From Gudongella sp034006985 (GTDB lineage: Bacteria > Bacillota > Clostridia > Tissierellales > Tissierellaceae): a stretch of 64,000 nucleotides of DNA. Shown here piece by piece: positions 59,566-64,000 of this stretch. The notes under the pieces are model-generated. The model worked only from the letters and a program-made list of their open reading frames with translations, searched no databases and was not told the DNA's origin. The stretch lies in NCBI GenBank assembly GCA_034006985.1, contig JAVERT010000009.1:29181-93180 (forward strand), read 5' to 3'. The position numbers and the translations under genes were made by a program. Position 1 is the stretch's first letter. Each line of letters opens with the position of its first letter.

Positions 59566-60831
59566 TTGGATAAGATTTTAGTGGAGAAAAGCCCTCCATT
59601 AAAGGGTACAGTTAGGATAAGTGGAGCGAAAAATGCAGCTTTACCAATACTTGCAGCATCGCTTTTAGGTACAGAAGATATAATTCTGGAAGATGTACCT
59701 AAGCTAAAAGATGTTGAATTGATGTGTGAAGTTTTGGTTTCTTTGGGAAGCAAAGTTGAATATTTGGATGAAAATGTAATTAAAATAAATTCTGCAAATG
59801 TAAATAGTCATGAAACAAGTTATGAGCTTATGAGTAAAATGAGGGCATCATTTTTAGTAATGGGACCATTATTAACTAGAATGGGTAAGACTAAAAACTC
59901 ATTGCCTGGAGGATGTGCAATTGGAACTAGACCTATTGATCTCCATTTAAAAGGATTTAGAGCATTGGGTGCGAAAATTGTAGTAGATGAAACCAATATT
60001 GAAGCAACAGTAGAAAATTTGGTAGGAGATAAAATCTATTTGGATTTTCCCTCAGTAGGGGCAACAGAGAATATTATGATGGCTGCTACTATGGCACAAG
60101 GCGAAACTGTAATAGATAATGCTGCAATGGAACCTGAAATAGTTGATTTGTCTAACTTTTTAAATAAACTTGGTGCAGATATAAAAGGTGCGGGAACATC
60201 AACGATTAAAATAAAAGGTGTAAAAAAGCTAGGTGGAGCAATGCATTCAATTATTCCTGATAGAATTGAAGCTGGCACATTTATGGTAGCAGCAGCAATT
60301 ACATGTGGTGATGTAACCGTTGACAATGTTATCAATAATCACTTAAAGCCAATAACTGCTAAATTAAAAGAAGCTGGATGTGAAATAGAAGAGGGAATAG
60401 ATAGCATTAGAGTTATTGCTACGGGTAAACTCAATGCAATAGATATTAAGACACTGCCTTATCCAGGATTTCCTACAGACATGCAAGCACAATTTATGGC
60501 ACTTATGTCGACCCTAGAAGGGGAGAGCAAAGTAATGGAGACTGTTTTTGAAAATCGATTTATGCATGTAGATGAGCTTAAAAAGATGGGTGCTGATATA
60601 GAAATTGATGATCGGTCAGCTAGTTTAAAAGGGGTTAAACATCTTAAAGGAGCTAAAGTTAAAGCTTCTGATTTAAGGGCAGGAGCAGCATTAGTTTTAG
60701 CAGGTTTGGTGGCTGAAGGAACGACTGAAATAGAAAATATTTATCATATAGATAGAGGATATGATGGCATAGAGGCTAAGTTTACAAGCTTAGGAGCAAA
60801 GATGTACCGTAAGACATTTAAAGATTTATAA
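59566..60831 (+). CDS. murA: UDP-N-acetylglucosamine 1-carboxyvinyltransferase
   Basis: MurA, 421 residues, adding enolpyruvate from PEP to UDP-GlcNAc, the first step of peptidoglycan synthesis in the cytoplasm. It has SGAKNAALPILAASLL (about 18-33) and the flexible loop with the catalytic Cys117 (LPGGCAIGTRPID), which makes it fosfomycin-sensitive by type, then TRPID and GFPTDMQAQFMALM. TTG at 59566 follows AGGGGGAGA. Next to mreB/mbl it fits the second-copy MurA position known from Firmicutes, but a second copy cannot be seen in this window. Confidence 0.95.
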   Translation: MDKILVEKSPPLKGTVRISGAKNAALPILAASLLGTEDIILEDVPKLKDVELMCEVLVSLGSKVEYLDENVIKINSANVNSHETSYELMSKMRASFLVMGPLLTRMGKTKNSLPGGCAIGTRPIDLHLKGFRALGAKIVVDETNIEATVENLVGDKIYLDFPSVGATENIMMAATMAQGETVIDNAAMEPEIVDLSNFLNKLGADIKGAGTSTIKIKGVKKLGGAMHSIIPDRIEAGTFMVAAAITCGDVTVDNVINNHLKPITAKLKEAGCEIEEGIDSIRVIATGKLNAIDIKTLPYPGFPTDMQAQFMALMSTLEGESKVMETVFENRFMHVDELKKMGADIEIDDRSASLKGVKHLKGAKVKASDLRAGAALVLAGLVAEGTTEIENIYHIDRGYDGIEAKFTSLGAKMYRKTFKDL

Positions 60832-60866
60832 ATAAATAAATAAATATCTGTCGAAGGAGGAAAGGT

Positions 60867-61883
60867 ATGTGCGCATTTAGAGCTGATGTAGGTATTGATC
60901 TTGGTACGGCTAGTGTATTAGTCTATGTCAAGGGAAAAGGAATAGTTTTAAAGGAACCATCAGTAGTAGCTATTGATAATTATACAAATAAATTTCTTGC
61001 AGTTGGTGAAGAGGCAAGAAATATGCTTGGCAGAACGCCAGGAAACATAGTGGCTATAAGGCCATTAAAGGATGGTGTAATTTCTGATTACAGTATAACA
61101 GAAAGAATGCTAAAGTATTTTATTCAAAAATCTTTAGGTAAAATGTTTTTTAGACCAAGAATAATTATTTGTGTTCCAAGCGGAATTACTGAGGTGGAAA
61201 AGAGAGCAGTTATGGAAGCTAGCAACGAAGCTGGTGCAAAGAAAACATACCTTATAGAAGAACCAATAGCTGCAGCTATTGGTGCAGGATTAGATATTAC
61301 TCTACCAGATGGAAATATGATTGTAGATATTGGTGGAGGTACATCCGATGTAGCTGTTATTTCATTAGGTGGAATTGTTGTTAGTAAATCAATTAAAACC
61401 GCTGGTGATGAGATGGATGAAGCCATAACTAGGTATATACGAAAAAAATATAATATGATGATTGGCGAACGGTCAGCCGAAAACTTAAAAATTCAAATTG
61501 GCTGTGCATACCCTTTTGAAGAAGAAATATTTATGGAGATTAAGGGTAGAAATCTGTTGACAGGTCTGCCGTTAAATGTGAGTGTGTCTTCAAATGATAT
61601 GTTAGAAGCGTTATATGAGCCAGTAAATGAAATAATTGAAGCGATACATTGGGTATTAGAAAAAACACCGCCAGAACTTTCTTCGGATGTAAGTAGTGCT
61701 GGGATGTATTTAACAGGCGGAGGAGCCTTGCTAAAAGGTCTAGATAGGCTTATTCAGGAAAGAACTGGTATTACTACAAGAGTTGCTGACAATGCAGTAG
61801 AATGTGTAGCAATAGGTACTGGGAAGTCATTAGATTCTATTGGAATATTAGAAAAAACAATGCATGAATCTAGGAGATTCTAA
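60867..61883 (+). CDS. MreB/Mbl-family actin-like cell-shape protein
   Basis: Bacterial actin of 338 residues that polymerises under the membrane and guides side-wall peptidoglycan synthesis. Nucleotide-site motifs are GIDLGTASVLVYVKGKG (phosphate 1, about 9), IVDIGGGTSDVAVISLGGIVVS (phosphate 2, about 152) and LTGGGALLKGLDRLI (adenosine, about 285). The Mbl-like loop, without the hydrophobic N-terminal amphipathic helix of Gram-negative MreB, and the murA neighbour favour Mbl, but I cannot separate it from MreB or MreBH by eye. AAGGAGGAAAG precedes the ATG at 60867. Confidence 0.9.
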   Translation: MCAFRADVGIDLGTASVLVYVKGKGIVLKEPSVVAIDNYTNKFLAVGEEARNMLGRTPGNIVAIRPLKDGVISDYSITERMLKYFIQKSLGKMFFRPRIIICVPSGITEVEKRAVMEASNEAGAKKTYLIEEPIAAAIGAGLDITLPDGNMIVDIGGGTSDVAVISLGGIVVSKSIKTAGDEMDEAITRYIRKKYNMMIGERSAENLKIQIGCAYPFEEEIFMEIKGRNLLTGLPLNVSVSSNDMLEALYEPVNEIIEAIHWVLEKTPPELSSDVSSAGMYLTGGGALLKGLDRLIQERTGITTRVADNAVECVAIGTGKSLDSIGILEKTMHESRRF

Positions 61884-61894
61884 TAGAGGACGAT

Positions 61895-61928
61895 ACCGTT
61901 TCAGAATAATTTTTGGGACGGTTTTTTT
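61895..61928 (+). terminator. Terminator of the mreB/mbl gene
   Basis: ACCGTTTCA (61895-61903) pairs with TGGGACGGT (61914-61922) with two G-U pairs, followed by TTTTTT. Confidence 0.75.
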
Positions 61929-61953
61929 ATAAATAAGAATGGAGAGTGTTATT

Positions 61954-62433
61954 TTGAAAGCAGCAATAATTTATTATTCACTTGAAGGAAATACAGAATT
62001 AGTTGCAAATATGATATCAGAAAAAACAGGGGCAGAACTAATAAAATTAGAACCAAAAGAAGAAATACCTAAAGAGGGATTTAAGAAATTTATTTGGGGT
62101 GGAAAAAGTGTTATGTTTAAAGAAAAGCCTGAACTTTTAAATGGGCAAGTAGATTTAACAGAATATGACACCCTTATTTTCGGAACACCTATTTGGGCGG
62201 GTGGATTTACACCACCTATGCTAACCTTTTTAACTAATAGTACAATTAAGAATAAAAGAATATTCTTATTTGCCTGTAATAAAGGAGGAAGTTCTGAGAA
62301 GTGTTTTACTAATTTTAAGGAACACTTAAAAGGAAATGAGATAATGGGTACTATAGATTTTAAAGAGCCGAAATCCGCTGACGGAAAGACTATTGAAGAA
62401 AAAGTAGATGGGTTTTGTAAATTGATAAAATAA
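61954..62433 (+). CDS. Flavodoxin-like protein
   Basis: Flavodoxin-family FMN protein of 159 residues. The phosphate loop YSLEGNTEL is at about 8-16, and the later loops FGTPIWAGGFTPP (about 74-86) and FACNKGGSS (about 108) are of the flavodoxin/NADPH-quinone type with an FMN site. I choose TTG at 61954, eight bases after GGAGAG; the ATG at 61939 contains that site. It probably carries electrons or acts as a quinone/iron reductase in the cytoplasm. It precedes an M20 amidohydrolase with a 23-base gap and may share its transcript. Confidence 0.82.
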   Translation: MKAAIIYYSLEGNTELVANMISEKTGAELIKLEPKEEIPKEGFKKFIWGGKSVMFKEKPELLNGQVDLTEYDTLIFGTPIWAGGFTPPMLTFLTNSTIKNKRIFLFACNKGGSSEKCFTNFKEHLKGNEIMGTIDFKEPKSADGKTIEEKVDGFCKLIK

Positions 62434-62456
62434 ATAATATAAAATAGGAGGTAATC

Positions 62457-63635
62457 ATGGATATATTAAATGCAACTGCAGCAATAGAAAGAGATATGAT
62501 TAAATGGAGAAGAGATCTTCATCAAATACCTGAGTTAGGGTTGTTACTTCCAAATACAAGTGCATATGTACAAAATGTTTTAAGAGAATTAGGAATAGAG
62601 TTTAAGACATTGGTTGATGGAAATGCTATCGTAGGTTTAATTCATGGAGAAAATGATGGCCCAGTAATAGCATTGAGAGCTGACATGGATGCGCTACCAA
62701 TTAAAGAAGAAACTGGTCTGGATTTCGCATCAGATAATGGTAAAATGCATGCATGTGGACATGACGGTCATACTGCTATGCTACTTGGTGCTGCAAAGGT
62801 CTTGCAAGAACATAGAAATTTATTAAAAGGAAGCGTAAAGCTACTATTCCAACCTGGAGAAGAATATCCAGGGGGAGCTCTTCCTATGATTGAAGAAGGT
62901 GCAATGGAAAATCCACATGTTGATGCGGTAATGGGTCTGCACAATGGTCATATATTCCCAGAAATACCAAAAGGGATGATTGGAATCAAGTATGGACCAA
63001 TGATGGCATCAATGGATAGGATACTTCTTAAGATTAAAGGAAAAGGAGCTCACGGAGCATATCCACATGATTCTGTAGATCCAATTTCAATATCTTTCCA
63101 GATTGGAACCGCTCTTCAAACCCTTGTTAGTAGAGAAACTAAGCCAGTAGACCCAGTTGTACTTTCAATTTGTAGAATAGAGGGAGGATTTAATCAAAAT
63201 ATCATCCCTGATGTAGTTGAGATGGAGGGGACAGTTAGGACTTTAAATAGAGAGACAAGAAGTAGAATTGCAAAGAGAATTGGCGAATTGAGTAAAGGAA
63301 TAGCAGAGTCATTGCAAGGTGATGCTGAATTAACTTACGAATTTAAGTACCCACCACTAATAAATGATGAAGAATTCACTAAATTCTTTAAGTCTTCTGC
63401 TGAAAAAATAGTTGGAAAAGATAAGATATTAGAGATGAAAGAGCCTGTAATGGGCGGAGAAGATATGGCTTATTTTTTAGAGAAGGCACCAGGAACTTTC
63501 TTCTTTTTAAATAATCCTAAAGAGATAAATGGAGAGATTTATTCTCATCACAATTCAAAATTTGATATTGATGAAAGTTATTTTAAAATAGGAGCAGCAT
63601 TATTTATTCAAACAGTATTTGATTATTTAGTATAA
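62457..63635 (+). CDS. M20 family amidohydrolase, HipO/N-acetyl-diaminopimelate-deacetylase-like
   Basis: M20D metallo-amidohydrolase of 392 residues. The metal site is complete: HACGHDGH at residues 98-105 with Cys100, FQPGEEYPGGALPM with the paired Glu (about 137), and the His at the end of FYSHHNSKFDID (about 361). The lid domain starts with GKGAHGAYPHDSVDPI. GGAGG precedes the ATG at 62457. Members hydrolyse N-acyl amino acids, hippurate or N-acetyl-diaminopimelate. It is followed, after a terminator, by a probable DUF3100 membrane protein, a combination seen with such amidohydrolases. The substrate is open. Confidence 0.88.
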   Translation: MDILNATAAIERDMIKWRRDLHQIPELGLLLPNTSAYVQNVLRELGIEFKTLVDGNAIVGLIHGENDGPVIALRADMDALPIKEETGLDFASDNGKMHACGHDGHTAMLLGAAKVLQEHRNLLKGSVKLLFQPGEEYPGGALPMIEEGAMENPHVDAVMGLHNGHIFPEIPKGMIGIKYGPMMASMDRILLKIKGKGAHGAYPHDSVDPISISFQIGTALQTLVSRETKPVDPVVLSICRIEGGFNQNIIPDVVEMEGTVRTLNRETRSRIAKRIGELSKGIAESLQGDAELTYEFKYPPLINDEEFTKFFKSSAEKIVGKDKILEMKEPVMGGEDMAYFLEKAPGTFFFLNNPKEINGEIYSHHNSKFDIDESYFKIGAALFIQTVFDYLV

Positions 63636-63659
63636 ATATAAGATGTTATTTATAAAGGG

Positions 63660-63697
63660 AAATTCTGAGGACAATAAAATGTTTTCAGAATTTTTTT
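63660..63697 (+). terminator. Terminator after the M20 gene
   Basis: AAATTCTGAGGACA pairs with TGTTTTCAGAATTT (63679-63693) with two G-U pairs, then seven T. The following bases to 63878 are AT-rich and hold no gene that I can see. Confidence 0.82.
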
Positions 63698-63878
63698 ATA
63701 TAGATTTTCAAAATATAAAATTTTAGTTAAAAAGTTGTAAATATTCAAAAAAAGTATAAAATATTTAGTAATAGTTAATTCACTATATTATCATATTAAA
63801 GTACGACTATAATTGAGTGATTAAGAATGGAGGTGAATTAGAGTTGTAGATTCTAAATAAAATATAGGGAGGAATGGT

Positions 63879-64000
63879 ATGAAAAAATCATCTATTATCA
63901 ACTTAGTTATTTCTGTATTAATTATTTCAGTTATTTCTGAAATTATTGGTACACTAAAGATTAACATTGGAATTGGAACAATTGTACTTTTACCTATGCT
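63879..64000 (+). CDS. Probable DUF3100 membrane protein, N-terminal part (cut by right edge)
   Basis: The frame opens at the ATG at 63879, nine bases after AGGGAGGAATG's GGAGG, and runs off the window after about 40 residues. The visible part is a hydrophobic helix (SSIINLVISVLIISVISEII) then GTLKINIGIGTIVLLPML, which fits the start of DUF3100 membrane proteins (transporter-like, often beside M20 amidohydrolases). With only 40 residues the family call is tentative. Confidence 0.55.
   Translation, partial: MKKSSIINLVISVLIISVISEIIGTLKINIGIGTIVLLPM

Overview
The window looks like chromosome of a low-GC, Gram-positive anaerobe of the Clostridia/Tissierellia type. The evidence is the strong AT bias, AGGAGG-type ribosome binding sites, many TTG and GTG starts, a B12-dependent class II ribonucleotide reductase, a pyrophosphate-type phosphofructokinase and the lysine-fermentation pair kal/kce. 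A Tissierellales-like amino-acid fermenter fits best, but this is inference from gene content. I saw no rRNA, tRNA, CRISPR array, prophage or transposase gene.

Layout. 1-7.8 kb: end of a DUF401 membrane protein, two tandem D-2-hydroxyacid dehydrogenases, an NhaC antiporter, an M20 amidohydrolase and four UspA-type stress proteins. 8.0-18.4 kb: one long plus-strand operon for nucleoside uptake and breakdown (amidohydrolase/deaminase, purine nucleoside phosphorylase, ADP-ribosylglycohydrolase-like protein, BMP-type ABC importer, nucleoside hydrolase, M20 amidohydrolase). 18.5-26.3 kb: a copper-handling island (three SHOCT miniproteins, DUF302, CopB P-type ATPase, multicopper oxidase, Met-rich sensor kinase with its regulator, small secreted protein). 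It lies between two diverged direct copies of the junction between the M20 gene and a cyclodeaminase-like gene. This is the clearest sign of horizontal acquisition in the window.

27.3-37.4 kb: nrdJ with a candidate NrdR box, a MITE-like repeat, an oligopeptide ABC operon (oppBCDFA), an MFS transporter and a 32-residue membrane miniprotein. 37.5-46.8 kb: an unknown 100-residue protein, a Lon-like protease, then a minus-strand block with an SLH-type protein, a LolD/MacB-like ABC system carrying a large extracellular CARDB-like protein, and PPi-type phosphofructokinase. 46.9-48.4 kb: kal and kce of lysine fermentation, separated by a second copy of the MITE-like repeat.

48.5-61.9 kb: a conserved Firmicutes housekeeping stretch: rho, rpmE, a DUF1385 protein, prmC, a split chromate transporter, prfA, ywlC, ywlE, rpiB, upp, a TagO-like transferase, mnaA, murA and mreB/mbl. 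61.9-64 kb: a flavodoxin, a third M20 amidohydrolase, and the first codons of a probable DUF3100 membrane protein cut by the right edge. Most units end in clear stem-loop terminators, which make the operon boundaries fairly secure.
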